A stretch of DNA of 64,000 bases from Mycoplana azooxidifex (GTDB taxonomy: Bacteria; Pseudomonadota; Alphaproteobacteria; Rhizobiales; Rhizobiaceae). The stretch spans positions 248,001-312,000 of the forward strand of contig NZ_JACIEE010000002.1 in assembly GCF_014196765.1 (NCBI RefSeq), written 5' to 3'. Each line of letters opens with the position of its first letter. The stretch's first letter is position 1. The position numbers were made by a program, and so were the translations under genes. The notes below the pieces were generated by a model. The model had not been told where the DNA came from. It made no database searches and saw only the letters and a program-made list of their open reading frames with translations. This document shows positions 10,764-20,389 of the stretch, in pieces.

Positions 10764-11744
10764 ATGACCGTTTTCCACCGCAACGAGACGAAGCAGCCGC
10801 TGCCGGATCATCTTCGCGGCGGGGTCGTCGCAATCGGCAATTTCGACGGCGTCCACCGTGGCCATCAGTCGGTGCTGAACCGGGCGCTGGAGATCGCCCG
10901 CGAGCGCGGCGTGCCGGCGCTTCTCCTGACCTTCGAGCCGCACCCCCGCAGCGTCTTCCGCCCCGATCAGCCGGTCTTCCGGCTGACGCCGGCGCCGCTG
11001 AAGGCGCGCATCCTGGAGGGCATGGGCTTTGCGGCGGTGATCGAATACCCCTTCAACCGTCAGTTCGCCCTGATGTCGGCAGGCGAGTTCGTCGCAGGCG
11101 TGCTGCGGGACTGGCTGCATGCCGGCCACGTCGTCACCGGCTTCGACTTCCATTTCGGCAAGGGCAGGGAAGGCGGCCCCGCCTTCATGATCGCCGCCGG
11201 CGAGCAGCATGGCTTCGGCGTGACCCTGGTCGACGCCTTCCGCGACGAGAACGCCGACGTCATCTCCTCCAGCCGCATCCGGGCGCTGCTCTGCGAAGGT
11301 GCGGTGACGGAGGCAGCCGGACTGCTCGGCTACCGCTACACCGTCGAGGCCGAGGTCATCGGCGGCAAGCAACTCGGCCGCGCGCTGGGCTTTCCGACCG
11401 CCAACATGCAGCTTCCCCCCGAGGTGGCGCTGCGCAACGGCATCTATGCCGTCCGCTTCCGCCGCCGCGACGGAACCATCCACGACGGCGTCGCCAGCTT
11501 CGGCCGCCGCCCGACGGTGGACAGCAACGGCGCTCCGCTTCTGGAAACCTTCGTCTTCGATTTCGCAGGCGATCTCTACGGCGAGACCTGTACCGTCTCC
11601 TTCTTCGAGCACCTGCGCGACGAGCTGAAGTTCGACGGGCTGGACGCGCTCGTCGTCCAGATGAAGCGGGACGAGGAGGAGGCGAGGGCGCTGCTGGCCG
11701 GCGTGCGCCCGATCGGCGAGATCGACGCCCGAATCGCCTTCTGA
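10764..11744 (+). CDS. ribF: bifunctional riboflavin kinase / FAD synthetase
   Basis: Makes FMN from riboflavin and then FAD. The 326-residue protein has the N-terminal adenylyltransferase domain (AIGNFDGVHRGHQSVL, DFHFGKGREGG, SSSRIRALL) and a C-terminal riboflavin kinase domain (GRALGFPTANMQLP, YAVRF, FDGLDALVVQMKRD). The ATG at 10764 follows GAAAGAG. It is followed by a 282-base gap before ileS that shows no gene; gene order ribF-ileS is common in bacteria. Confidence 0.97.
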   Translation: MTVFHRNETKQPLPDHLRGGVVAIGNFDGVHRGHQSVLNRALEIARERGVPALLLTFEPHPRSVFRPDQPVFRLTPAPLKARILEGMGFAAVIEYPFNRQFALMSAGEFVAGVLRDWLHAGHVVTGFDFHFGKGREGGPAFMIAAGEQHGFGVTLVDAFRDENADVISSSRIRALLCEGAVTEAAGLLGYRYTVEAEVIGGKQLGRALGFPTANMQLPPEVALRNGIYAVRFRRRDGTIHDGVASFGRRPTVDSNGAPLLETFVFDFAGDLYGETCTVSFFEHLRDELKFDGLDALVVQMKRDEEEARALLAGVRPIGEIDARIAF

Positions 11745-12026
11745 GCCAGGCCGCCGGGCACTCGTTGTCCCGGCGATCGGTTGTTTCCGATATCGGCTAT
11801 TCCGGGCCGCACCCTCTTTCCTTTTTGGGCAAAAACACATAAACAACCGCCACCATGGCGCCACACAGCTTTTGTGTCATATCCCGAATTAGTGGCCCGG
11901 CCTTCCGCGCGCTCTGAGCGAGGCCGGGAGGTCCGGGTTTTTGGGCGTTTTCGCTGCGCCCGCGCCGTCACCGACAATTTTCCCTGCCTGCGCGACATCC
12001 CGCGCGATGAAACGATTGCTTGAGCC

Positions 12027-15017
12027 ATGACCGAGACACCCGAGAAAGTCGACTATTCCTCCACGCTCTACCTGCCGCAGACGGAGTTTCCGATGCGCGC
12101 CGGCCTGCCGCAGAAGGAGCCCGAAACGGTCGCCCGCTGGCAGAAGATGGACCTCTACAAGCAACTTCGGGCCTCTGCCGCCGGCCGCGAAAAATTCGTC
12201 CTGCACGACGGTCCTCCCTATGCCAACGGCAACATCCATATCGGCCACGCGCTGAACAAGATCCTCAAGGACGTCATCAACCGCTCGTTCCAGATGCGCG
12301 GTTACGACGCCAACTACGTGCCCGGCTGGGACTGCCATGGCCTTCCGATCGAATGGAAGATCGAGGAGAAGTACCGCGAGAAGGGCCAGAACAAGGACGA
12401 GGTCCCGGTCAACGAGTTCCGCCAGGAATGCCGCGAGTTCGCCACCGGCTGGATCGAGATCCAGGCGGAGGAATTCAAGCGCCTCGGCATCGAGGGCGAC
12501 TTCGACAATCCCTATACGACGATGGCCTTCCACGCGGAATCGCGCATCGCCGGCGAACTGATGAAGATCGCCAAGTCCGGCCAGCTCTACCGCGGCTCCA
12601 AGCCGATCATGTGGTCGGTGGTCGAGCGCACCGCGCTCGCCGAGGCCGAAGTCGAATATGCCGACGTCGAGAGCGACATGATCTGGGTGAAGTTCCCGGT
12701 CAAATATTCGAACGGAGACATCGTTACGCGAGTCGTTGACAAGGAGACGGGTGAAGAGACTGGCGCGATGATTGTCGTTGCGGCACCGGCGAGCCTGACT
12801 CATGCATCGGTAGTCATCTGGACCACCACCCCCTGGACGATCCCCGGCAACCGCGCGATCGCCTATTCGTCGCGCTACGCCTACGGCCTCTACGAAGTGG
12901 CGACCGCCGAGAACGATTTCGGCCCCCAGCCGGGTGAAAAGCTGATCTTCGCCAGACGCCTTGCCGACGAGTCCGCTGCCAAGGCCAAGCTGACATTCAA
13001 TTTCGTGCGCGACATCGAGGCCAAAGAGCTGGCAGGCATCACCTGCGTCCACCCGCTGCACGGCCTCGGCGGCGGCTATGACTTTGAGGTGCCGCTGCTG
13101 GACGGCGACCATGTCACCGACGAGACCGGCACAGGCTTCGTCCACACAGCCCCCAGCCACGGCCGCGAGGACTTCGACGCCTGGATGGACAAGGCGCGCG
13201 AGCTGGAAGCACGCGGCATCTCGTCTGCGATCCCGTTCCCGGTCGACGACGCCGGCTTCTATACCGCCGACGCGCCGGGCTTCGGCCCCGACGCCGAGGG
13301 TGGCCCCGCCCGCGTCATCGACGACAAAGGCAAGAAGGGCGACGCCAACGAGCGCGTCATCAAGGCGCTGATCGCCCGTCATGCGCTGTTCGCCCGCGGC
13401 CGGCTGAAGCACTCCTATCCGCATTCCTGGCGTTCCAAGAAGCCGGTGATCTTCCGCAACACGCCGCAGTGGTTCGTCTACATGGACAAGGAACTGGAAG
13501 ACGGCACGACGCTGCGCTCGCGCTCGCTGTCGGCGATCGACCAGACCCGCTTCGTCCCCGCCGCCGGCCAGAACCGCCTGCGCGCCATGATCGAGGCCCG
13601 TCCGGACTGGGTGCTCTCCCGCCAGCGCGCCTGGGGCGTGCCGATCGCGATCTTTGCCGACGACGACGGCAACGTGCTGGTCGACGAGGCGGTCAACGCC
13701 CGCATCCTCGAAGCCTTCGAGCAGGAAGGCGCCGACGCCTGGTTCGCCGAAGGTGCGGCCGACCGCTTCCTCGGCAACCGGCCCGACCGGGACCGCTGGC
13801 AGCAGGTCATGGACATCCTCGACGTCTGGTTCGATTCAGGCTCGACCCACACCTTCACGCTCGAAGACCGCCCCGACCTGAAATGGCCGGCCGACGTCTA
13901 CCTCGAAGGCTCCGACCAGCATCGCGGCTGGTTCCATTCGTCGCTGCTCGAAAGCTGCGCGACGCGCGGCCGCGCGCCCTACAACGCCGTCGTCACCCAC
14001 GGGTTCACGATGGACGAGAAGGGCGAGAAGATGTCGAAGTCCAAGGGCAACGTCGTCTCCCCGCAGGATATCATGAAGGACGCCGGCGCCGATATCCTGC
14101 GCCTGTGGGTCATGACCACCGACTACTGGGAAGATCAGCGCCTCGGCAAGACGATCATCCAGACCAACATCGACGCCTACCGCAAGCTGCGCAACACCGT
14201 CCGCTGGATGCTCGGCACGCTCGCCCATGACAAGGGCGAGGAGGTCGCCTATGCCGACATGCCGGAGCTCGAAAAGCTGATGCTGCATCGGCTGGCTGAG
14301 CTCGACACGCTCGTGCGCGAAGGCTACGACGCCTTCGCCTTCAAGAAGATCGCCCGCGCGCTGATCGACTTCTCCAACGTCGAGCTCTCGGCCTTCTACT
14401 TCGACATCCGCAAGGATGCGCTCTACTGCGACGCGCCTTCCAGCCTGCGCCGCCGTGCAGCACTCGCGGTCATCCGCAAGCTGTTCGACTGCCTCGTCCT
14501 GTGGCTGGCGCCGATGCTGCCGTTCACGACCGAGGAAGCCTGGCTGTCGCTCAAGCCCGATGCGGTCTCTGTTCACCTCGAACAGTTCCCGCAGATCCCG
14601 GCCGAATGGAAGAACGACGCGCTGGAAGAAAAGTGGGAGAAGATCCGCACCGTCCGCACCGTCGTCACCGGCGCGCTCGAGGTCGAACGCCGCGAGAAGC
14701 GGATCCGTTCGTCGCTGGAGGCGGCCCCGGTCGTCCACGTCAACGATCCGGCACTGCTGGCAGCGCTGGAAGGCGAGGATTTCGCCGAAACCTGCATCAC
14801 CTCGGCGATCACGCTGGTTGCCGGCGAAGGTCCTGCGGAAGCCTTCCGCCTGCCGGAAGTTGCAGGCGTCGCCGTCGAGCCGAAGCTGGCGGCGGGCAGG
14901 AAGTGCGCCCGCTCCTGGCGCATCACCACCGATGTCGGCTCCGATCCGGACTATCCCGACGTCTCCGCGCGCGATGCGGCCGCCCTGCGCGAGATCGGTT
15001 TTCGCGCCGCCGCATGA
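12027..15017 (+). CDS. ileS: isoleucyl-tRNA synthetase
   Basis: Class I synthetase charging tRNA-Ile and editing valine. The 996 residues show the HIGH motif ([16 protein letters not shown]), the [11 protein letters not shown] motif, the CP1 editing domain ([25 protein letters not shown]), [10 protein letters not shown] and the KMSKS loop ([14 protein letters not shown]). An anticodon-binding domain and a C-terminal extension (residues about 940-996) follow. It is about 25-30 residues longer than I recall for other rhizobial IleS; the excess lies near 12703-12815, where GC also drops. No T-box leader is seen, as expected for a proteobacterium. Confidence 0.98.
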   Translation: MTETPEKVDYSSTLYLPQTEFPMRAGLPQKEPETVARWQKMDLYKQLRASAAGREKFVLHDGPPYANGNIHIGHALNKILKDVINRSFQMRGYDANYVPGWDCHGLPIEWKIEEKYREKGQNKDEVPVNEFRQECREFATGWIEIQAEEFKRLGIEGDFDNPYTTMAFHAESRIAGELMKIAKSGQLYRGSKPIMWSVVERTALAEAEVEYADVESDMIWVKFPVKYSNGDIVTRVVDKETGEETGAMIVVAAPASLTHASVVIWTTTPWTIPGNRAIAYSSRYAYGLYEVATAENDFGPQPGEKLIFARRLADESAAKAKLTFNFVRDIEAKELAGITCVHPLHGLGGGYDFEVPLLDGDHVTDETGTGFVHTAPSHGREDFDAWMDKARELEARGISSAIPFPVDDAGFYTADAPGFGPDAEGGPARVIDDKGKKGDANERVIKALIARHALFARGRLKHSYPHSWRSKKPVIFRNTPQWFVYMDKELEDGTTLRSRSLSAIDQTRFVPAAGQNRLRAMIEARPDWVLSRQRAWGVPIAIFADDDGNVLVDEAVNARILEAFEQEGADAWFAEGAADRFLGNRPDRDRWQQVMDILDVWFDSGSTHTFTLEDRPDLKWPADVYLEGSDQHRGWFHSSLLESCATRGRAPYNAVVTHGFTMDEKGEKMSKSKGNVVSPQDIMKDAGADILRLWVMTTDYWEDQRLGKTIIQTNIDAYRKLRNTVRWMLGTLAHDKGEEVAYADMPELEKLMLHRLAELDTLVREGYDAFAFKKIARALIDFSNVELSAFYFDIRKDALYCDAPSSLRRRAALAVIRKLFDCLVLWLAPMLPFTTEEAWLSLKPDAVSVHLEQFPQIPAEWKNDALEEKWEKIRTVRTVVTGALEVERREKRIRSSLEAAPVVHVNDPALLAALEGEDFAETCITSAITLVAGEGPAEAFRLPEVAGVAVEPKLAAGRKCARSWRITTDVGSDPDYPDVSARDAAALREIGFRAAA

Positions 15018-15187
15018 GCGGCGCGATCACGAAAGGTTGTGAACAAGGCAGGTAAGTGACCGGATGAATTGCGTTTTCGCGCTTCATCCGGTATTCCTGC
15101 CCGAAAATCGTCGGATTTTGCCGTCAACGCACGGCATCCGACGAATATCATCAAGGCGATTCACCGGCCGGGCCGGGAAGAGGTTGC

Positions 15188-15808
15188 ATGGGAATGACGC
15201 GAGAAATTCGACTGGCCGGCGCAGCAGCGCTGCTTGGTGCCTGCGCCGTCCTTTCGGGTTGCATCGGCGGTCCGACCTACGGCACCGACAAGTCCAGCAG
15301 CGAACAACTGATGGACGACCTGGGCAACGCCGTGATGCTGAAGCCGGGCAATGGCGCCGACAGGAAGATCGCCTACCAGCCGCGCGGCGGTCTCGTCGTG
15401 CCCAGGCAGGGCGAGGCGACGCTGGTCGAGCCGCAGAAGACGCTCGCCTCCACCGAGGACAACCCGCAATGGGTCGAGAGCCCCGAAGCCACGCGCGACC
15501 GCCTGAAGGAAGAGGCGACCGAGAACGAGCGCAAGATCGGCTACAATTCGCCGCTGCAGACCCAGAACAACACGATGCGCAAGCTTTCCACCAAGGAACA
15601 GCTCGAGCAGTATCGCGAGGCGCGCAAGCTGGAGCAGGGTCTCTATAACGACAAGCGCCGCTATCTCAGCGACCCGCCGCTCGACTATCGCAAGATGCCC
15701 GAGGAAGCGACGGCCGATCTCGGCGAGCCTGAGAAGAAGAAGGAGCGCCGCCGCAAGAAGGAGGCCGAAGTGGCCAACTCCGGCACCAAGAAATGGTGGC
15801 CCTTCTAA
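15188..15808 (+). CDS. conserved lipoprotein of unknown function
   Basis: The 206-residue product carries a lipoprotein signal peptide with lipobox LSGC (Cys at residue 25), so it should be lipid-anchored in the envelope. The mature part is hydrophilic and charged (PRGGLVVPRQGEATLVEP, LKEEATENERKIGYNS) and ends in a highly basic segment EKKKERRRKKEAE followed by KKWWPF. No enzymatic motif was seen. The ATG at 15188 follows GGAAGAGG. It overlaps the start of the acetyltransferase gene by 16 bases, suggesting coupled translation. I recall similar lipoproteins after ileS in other rhizobia but cannot confirm this. Confidence 0.8.
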   Translation: MGMTREIRLAGAAALLGACAVLSGCIGGPTYGTDKSSSEQLMDDLGNAVMLKPGNGADRKIAYQPRGGLVVPRQGEATLVEPQKTLASTEDNPQWVESPEATRDRLKEEATENERKIGYNSPLQTQNNTMRKLSTKEQLEQYREARKLEQGLYNDKRRYLSDPPLDYRKMPEEATADLGEPEKKKERRRKKEAEVANSGTKKWWPF

Positions 15809-16311
15809 TTTCCGGTCTGACGCAGGTGACCTATCGCATCCGTAACGCGACCGCGGCCGACGCCGCGGTCATTTTGCGTTTCATCACCGAACTCGCCGTC
15901 TACGAGAAGGCCGGCCACGAGGTCGAAGCCACGGTGGAAACGCTGTCCCGGTCGATCTTCGGCGAGGGCTCGGTCACCCGCGCAGTGATCTGCGAGACCG
16001 ACGCCGGCGAGCCTGCGGGCTTTGCCGTCTGGTTTCTGAACTACTCGACCTGGCAGGCCCGCAACGGCCTTTACCTCGAAGATCTCTACGTCACTCCCGA
16101 ACACCGCGGCGCCGGCGCCGGACGCATGCTGCTGCGCCACCTCGCGCAGGTCGCGATGGCCGAAGGCTGCGGCCGCTTCGAATGGAGCGTGCTGGACTGG
16201 AACGCGCCGGCGATCCGCGTCTACGAGGCGATCGGCGCCGAGCCGCAAAACGAATGGACGCGCTACCGCCTCTCCGGCGAGCGCCTGAAGGCCTTCGCCG
16301 CCGGGGATTGA
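15793..16311 (+). CDS. GNAT-family N-acetyltransferase (SSAT/thialysine-acetyltransferase-like)
   Basis: Acetyl-CoA-dependent N-acetyltransferase. The product (172 residues from the ATG at 15793; a GTG at 15826 is an alternative start) has the fold's signatures: YLEDLYVTPEHRGAGAGRMLL (acetyl-CoA binding, R-x-x-G-x-G/A type) and FEWSVLDWNAPAIRVYE. The latter pattern, followed by GAEPQNEWTRYRL, is that of the spermidine/spermine or thialysine acetyltransferase subgroup. The acceptor amine in this organism is unknown. It overlaps the lipoprotein gene by 16 bases. Confidence 0.85.
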   Translation: MVALLISGLTQVTYRIRNATAADAAVILRFITELAVYEKAGHEVEATVETLSRSIFGEGSVTRAVICETDAGEPAGFAVWFLNYSTWQARNGLYLEDLYVTPEHRGAGAGRMLLRHLAQVAMAEGCGRFEWSVLDWNAPAIRVYEAIGAEPQNEWTRYRLSGERLKAFAAGD

Positions 16312-16391
16312 GAACGGCCAGGCCCGTTTTCGTTACAGATTTCGATTTCAACCTTACCTGACGTTAACACCTGCCCGCTAGCGTCCGCGCC

Positions 16392-17192
16392 ATGTTGGGG
16401 ATCAGCAGGCGCACGGCCATGAAGGCGGCGGCTGCGACGGTGGCGTCCGTCGCGGTCTCGGTCAGTATCGTGCTGTTGCTGGTGCCGATGCTCGGTGGGC
16501 AGCCGGATGGTCCGGGCTTCTGGATGAGCGTGCTGTGCCCGCTGCTGATTGCCGGCCCCGCCAGCACCTGGCAGTTCCACCAGACGGAAACCATCGCCCG
16601 CCAGCGCGATGCGATCGCCCGCATGCATGTGAAGCTGGAGGACGCCCACGCCGAGCTGCAGCGCCTGCATGCCGACCTCGGCGAAAAGGCGCGCACCGAT
16701 GCCCTGACCGGCGGCCTCAATCGCGGCGCCTTTTTTGCCGCGCTGGAGGAGGCGGTCGCACACGGCAGGGGGGCGATGGCGCTTATCGTTGCCGATGCCG
16801 ATCACTTCAAGACAATCAACGACGGCTTCGGCCACCTCGTCGGCGACGACGCGTTACGCCGGATCGGCGGTCTGATGGCGGACACGATCGGCAGCATCGG
16901 CATCTGGGGTCGGATCGGCGGCGAGGAGTTTGCAGCACTTTTGACCGATACCGGGCGCAGCGCGGCGATCGAAGCAGCCGAGCGCCTGCGGCTCGCCGTC
17001 GCGGAAACGAAGCTCCTGGCCGACGAGCGGCCGGTTTCCCTGAGCGTCAGCATCGGGATCGCCTGCGCGAATGCGCCCTGTGCGCCGATCGACCTTTTCC
17101 GCCGCGCCGACGACGATCTCTATCGCGCCAAGTCCGGTGGCCGCAACCGCATCGTCATCGACGGGCGCGAGGTGGTTGAAATCGCTGCCTGA
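16392..17192 (+). CDS. membrane-bound diguanylate cyclase (GGDEF)
   Basis: Makes cyclic di-GMP from two GTP. The 266 residues contain two N-terminal membrane segments (about 10-32 and 44-62), a short coiled coil (about 65-98) and a GGDEF domain. Key residues are present: RTDALTGGLN, the metal-binding DAD followed by HFKTIND, GHLVGDD, and the active-site GGEEF. The four residues where the inhibitory RxxD site would sit read GSIG, so product inhibition through an I-site is unlikely. No sensory domain other than the membrane segments is present. It is convergent with tadA. Confidence 0.93.
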   Translation: MLGISRRTAMKAAAATVASVAVSVSIVLLLVPMLGGQPDGPGFWMSVLCPLLIAGPASTWQFHQTETIARQRDAIARMHVKLEDAHAELQRLHADLGEKARTDALTGGLNRGAFFAALEEAVAHGRGAMALIVADADHFKTINDGFGHLVGDDALRRIGGLMADTIGSIGIWGRIGGEEFAALLTDTGRSAAIEAAERLRLAVAETKLLADERPVSLSVSIGIACANAPCAPIDLFRRADDDLYRAKSGGRNRIVIDGREVVEIAA

Positions 17193-17203
17193 GGGCGGGG
17201 CGG

Positions 17204-17221
17204 GGGCCTTGAGCAAGGCCC
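17204..17221. terminator. possible bidirectional terminator between convergent genes
   Basis: A perfect 7-bp stem (GGGCCTT-GAGC-AAGGCCC) lies between the stop codons of the diguanylate cyclase gene and tadA. There is no T-run on either strand, so a terminator role is only inferred from position. Confidence 0.35.
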
Positions 17222-17242
17222 TGGGTCAGCCCCGGAATGCGC

Positions 17243-17695
17243 TCAGTCATCCTCCCGCCGCTCCCTGAAGAACTGCCGCAGGATCTCCGCCGCCTCGCCC
17301 TCGCGGATGCCGGAATAGACCTCGGGCGCGTGGTGGCACGTCGGCTGCCCATAGAAGCGTCCGCCATGGTCGACGCCGCCCCCCTTCGGGTCCTCGGCGC
17401 CGTAGTAGAGCCGGCGGATGCGGGCAAACGAGATCGCCGCGGCGCACATGGCGCAGGGTTCAAGCGTCACGTAGAGGTCGGCGCCGGTCAGCCGCTCCCG
17501 GCCGAGGAGGGCGGAAGCCGCGCGGATCGCCTCGATCTCGGCATGCGCGGTCACGTCGTTCCGCTCGCGGGTGCGGTTACCGCCACGACCGACGATCGCG
17601 CCGTCGACCACCAGTACCGCGCCGATCGGCACTTCGCCGCGCTCGCCCGCGCTGCGGGCCTCCGCCAGTGCCTCGTCCATGAAGCTATTCGACAT
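17243..17695 (-). CDS. tadA: tRNA-specific adenosine deaminase
   Basis: Converts adenosine 34 to inosine in tRNA-Arg(ACG). The 150 residues show the zinc-binding cytidine-deaminase fold: TAHAEIEAI (His ligand and catalytic Glu) and TLEPCAMCAAA (two Cys ligands), plus the family-typical YYGAEDPKGGGVDHG. It is divergent from rluB, with 73 bases between the starts. Confidence 0.96.
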   Translation of the reverse strand: MSNSFMDEALAEARSAGERGEVPIGAVLVVDGAIVGRGGNRTRERNDVTAHAEIEAIRAASALLGRERLTGADLYVTLEPCAMCAAAISFARIRRLYYGAEDPKGGGVDHGGRFYGQPTCHHAPEVYSGIREGEAAEILRQFFRERREDD

Positions 17696-17768
17696 TTCCG
17701 CTCAGAATTCCTCTTAACCCGGACCGCCTGACCTGATACGACACGCCAAAACGCTAGGCAAACTTCAA

Positions 17769-19766
17769 ATGACATCCAAAGACAAGCCAAGACGGCCGGC
17801 CGCCCGGCCCTTCGACCGCGATCGCAAGCCGCAGGACGGCGCCCACAAGGCGGGCGCCGGGAAACCGGGCGGCAAGAAGCCCTTCGGCGCCGGCGCGAAA
17901 TCCGGCGGCGCCGCCAGGAGCGAGCGCGGCCCTTCAAAGGCGACAGGCGACAAGACGGCCGGCAAGAACGAGGGCGCGCGCGCAGCCTCGGGCAAGCCGG
18001 AAAAGGCGCGGCCCGCTCTGTCCGCCGGCGTTGCCGATCACGCAGCGGTGCAGGCCCCCGAGCGCATTTCCAAGCTTCTCGCTCGCGCTGGCATAGCCTC
18101 CCGCCGCGATATCGAGCGCATGATCATGGAAGGCCGCGTCAGTGTGAACGGCGTCGTGCTCGACACGCCCGTTCTCAATGCCACCTTCGCCGATCACATC
18201 GAGGTCGATGGCCAGCCGATCCGCGGCATCGAGCGCACGCGACTGTGGCTCTACCACAAGCCCGCCGGCCTGGTGACGACCAACGCCGACCCCGAAGGTC
18301 GCCCGACGGTGTTCGAACGCCTGCCGGAGGACCTGCCGCGCGTCATGTCGATCGGGCGCCTCGACATCAACACCGAGGGCCTGCTGCTGCTGACGAACGA
18401 CGGCGGCCTCGCCCGCGTGCTGGAACTGCCGGCGACCGGCTGGCTGCGCCGCTACCGCGTCCGCGCCCACGGCAAGATCGAGCAGGAAGCGCTCGATCAG
18501 CTGAAGGAAGGTATCGCCGTCGAGGGCGTGCTCTATGGCGGCATCGAGGCGACGCTCGACAAGGTGCAGGGGTCCAACGTCTGGATCACCATGGGGCTTC
18601 GCGAGGGCAAGAACCGCGAGATCAAGAACGTGCTCGGCGCGCTCGGCCTCGAGGTCAACCGCCTGATCCGCATCTCCTACGGTCCGTTCCAGCTCGGCGA
18701 GCTGCCCGAGGGCCATGCGCAGGAGATCCGCGGACGCACGCTGCGCGACCAGCTCGGCCCGCGCCTCATCGACGAAGCCAAGGCGAACTTCGAGGCGCCC
18801 CTGTTCGACCAGGGGCCCGGCGAAAAGGAAGAGGCGCCGGCGACCCCCGCCAAGGGCGGCTGGGAACGCGGCGTCCGCGAGAAGGACGGCGACCGTCGGG
18901 AACAGGCGCGCGCACGCCTCGACACGCGGCGTGACGACGGCGGCCGCGAGGCCCGCTTCGGCGAGCGCGGTACGGACAAGCGTGGCGGCGCAGGCAAGCA
19001 CGGCGGTGCAGACAAGCGCGGCCGCGACGACGACCGTTTCTCCGATCGGCCGAAGCACGAGCCCGGCGGCCGCGCCCGCAAGTCCAACGTCTGGATGGCG
19101 CCCGGCGCCCGCCCCGTCGCCGAGAAGAAGGCGAAGGCTGCCGAGGGCGAAGACGCCGTGAAGCGCGAGCCGCGCACCCGCCCCGAGGGCGCGCCGAAGA
19201 CGAAGCGCTACGGCCGCACCCGCGACGGCGAGGCGACCCGGTCCAGCCACAAGTTCGATCCCGACCGCAAGCACGCGTCCGGCCGTACGGCCACGGCCCG
19301 TCCCGGTTCGGATCGCGGCGAACGCAAGGCGCGCGTGCTCAATGCCGAAGAGGGCGGCGACTGGATCCGCGCCAGCGAGCCCGAACGGAGCCCGCGCGAC
19401 GAAGGTGGTCGCGGCGGCTTCGGCGAGCGGCCACGTCGCGATTTCGGCGACCGTCCGCCCCGCAGCGATCGCGGCCCGCGCGAGGATCGCCCATCCCGTG
19501 AGGACAGGCCGTTCAGCGAGGACAGGAAGCCGCGCGGCAAGTCGTTCTCCGGTGAGCGGTCGTTCGGCGACCGTCCTGCAGGCGAGCGCGGCTTCGGCGG
19601 CAAGCCAGGCGGAAAATCCTTCGGCGGCAAGCCTTCTGGTGGCAAGTCCTTTGGTGGCAAGCCTGCCGGGGGCAAGCCCGGCGGCAGCAGGGCAGGCGGC
19701 AAGCCGGGCGGAAAACCGGCCGGTGGACGCCCCGCTGGCGGCAAGCCGCGCGGACGGGGGAACTGA
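17769..19766 (+). CDS. rluB: 23S rRNA pseudouridine synthase (RluB/RsuA family) with a long basic low-complexity tail
   Basis: RsuA/RluB/RluE/RluF-family synthase, probably making pseudouridine 2605 of 23S rRNA. The layout is a basic, Gly/Lys-rich leader (1-95), an S4 RNA-binding domain (about 97-150, RISKLLARAGIASRRDIE), and a catalytic domain with SIGRLDINTEGLLLLTNDG (catalytic Asp 199) and GLREGKNREIKNVL. Past residue 340 comes a roughly 320-residue tail of Arg/Lys/Gly/Asp. The last 60 residues of the tail are an FGGKP(A/S)GGKS-type repeat, encoded by imperfect DNA repeats near 19600-19760. The enzyme core is about half of the 665 residues. Six bases separate its stop from rsmD. Confidence 0.93.
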   Translation: MTSKDKPRRPAARPFDRDRKPQDGAHKAGAGKPGGKKPFGAGAKSGGAARSERGPSKATGDKTAGKNEGARAASGKPEKARPALSAGVADHAAVQAPERISKLLARAGIASRRDIERMIMEGRVSVNGVVLDTPVLNATFADHIEVDGQPIRGIERTRLWLYHKPAGLVTTNADPEGRPTVFERLPEDLPRVMSIGRLDINTEGLLLLTNDGGLARVLELPATGWLRRYRVRAHGKIEQEALDQLKEGIAVEGVLYGGIEATLDKVQGSNVWITMGLREGKNREIKNVLGALGLEVNRLIRISYGPFQLGELPEGHAQEIRGRTLRDQLGPRLIDEAKANFEAPLFDQGPGEKEEAPATPAKGGWERGVREKDGDRREQARARLDTRRDDGGREARFGERGTDKRGGAGKHGGADKRGRDDDRFSDRPKHEPGGRARKSNVWMAPGARPVAEKKAKAAEGEDAVKREPRTRPEGAPKTKRYGRTRDGEATRSSHKFDPDRKHASGRTATARPGSDRGERKARVLNAEEGGDWIRASEPERSPRDEGGRGGFGERPRRDFGDRPPRSDRGPREDRPSREDRPFSEDRKPRGKSFSGERSFGDRPAGERGFGGKPGGKSFGGKPSGGKSFGGKPAGGKPGGSRAGGKPGGKPAGGRPAGGKPRGRGN

Positions 19767-19772
19767 CGCGCC

Positions 19773-20333
19773 GTGCGCATCGTCGGAGGCACATTCCGCG
19801 GCCGCACGCTGGCGACGCCGAAGGGTGACGACATCCGTCCGACGACGGACCGCACGCGCGAGAGCCTGTTCAACATCCTCAGCCACGGCTACCCCGAGCA
19901 TATCGAGGGCGCCCGTGTGCTTGATCTGTTCGCAGGAACCGGCGCCGTCGGTCTGGAGGCGGTTTCCCGCGGCGCGCGGGCGGCGCTGTTCGTCGAGCAG
20001 AGCGTCGAGGGCCGCGGCCTGATCCATACCAACGTCGAGGCCTTCGGCCTGCAGGGCCGGGCCAAGATCTTCCGGCGCGACGCGACCGCGCTGGGCACGG
20101 TCGGGACGGTGGAGTCGTTCGACCTCGTCTTTGCCGATCCGCCCTATGGGCGCGGCCTCGGGGAGAAGGCGCTGGAGGCGGCGGCGAAGGGCGGCTGGCT
20201 GGTGCCGGGGGCGCTTGCTATTCTGGAGGAGCGTGCCGATATTGCCCCGGCCGCTATCGATGGCTTCGACCCCCTTGAGATTCGCACCTTCGGCGATACG
20301 CGGATGCATTTCTACCGGTACACGCCCGGCTGA
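19773..20333 (+). CDS. rsmD: 16S rRNA (guanine-966-N2) methyltransferase
   Basis: S-adenosylmethionine-dependent methylation of the 30S subunit. The 186 residues begin at a GTG (MRIVGGTFRGRTLATP). They carry the RsmD leader RPTTDRTRESLFNIL, the SAM-binding VLDLFAGTGAVGLEA and the catalytic VFADPPYG. It lies six bases after rluB, forming a small rRNA-modification operon. Confidence 0.95.
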   Translation: MRIVGGTFRGRTLATPKGDDIRPTTDRTRESLFNILSHGYPEHIEGARVLDLFAGTGAVGLEAVSRGARAALFVEQSVEGRGLIHTNVEAFGLQGRAKIFRRDATALGTVGTVESFDLVFADPPYGRGLGEKALEAAAKGGWLVPGALAILEERADIAPAAIDGFDPLEIRTFGDTRMHFYRYTPG

Positions 20334-20389
20334 TCGCCCGTCAGGCTATCCCCTACTAGCCCGAGCCGATCTTGCGTGATGGAGGTTCC

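Noticed and set aside
19600..19760. Tandem DNA repeats considered as a separate repeat locus
   Set aside because: They are in frame with rluB and encode its FGGKP-type tail.
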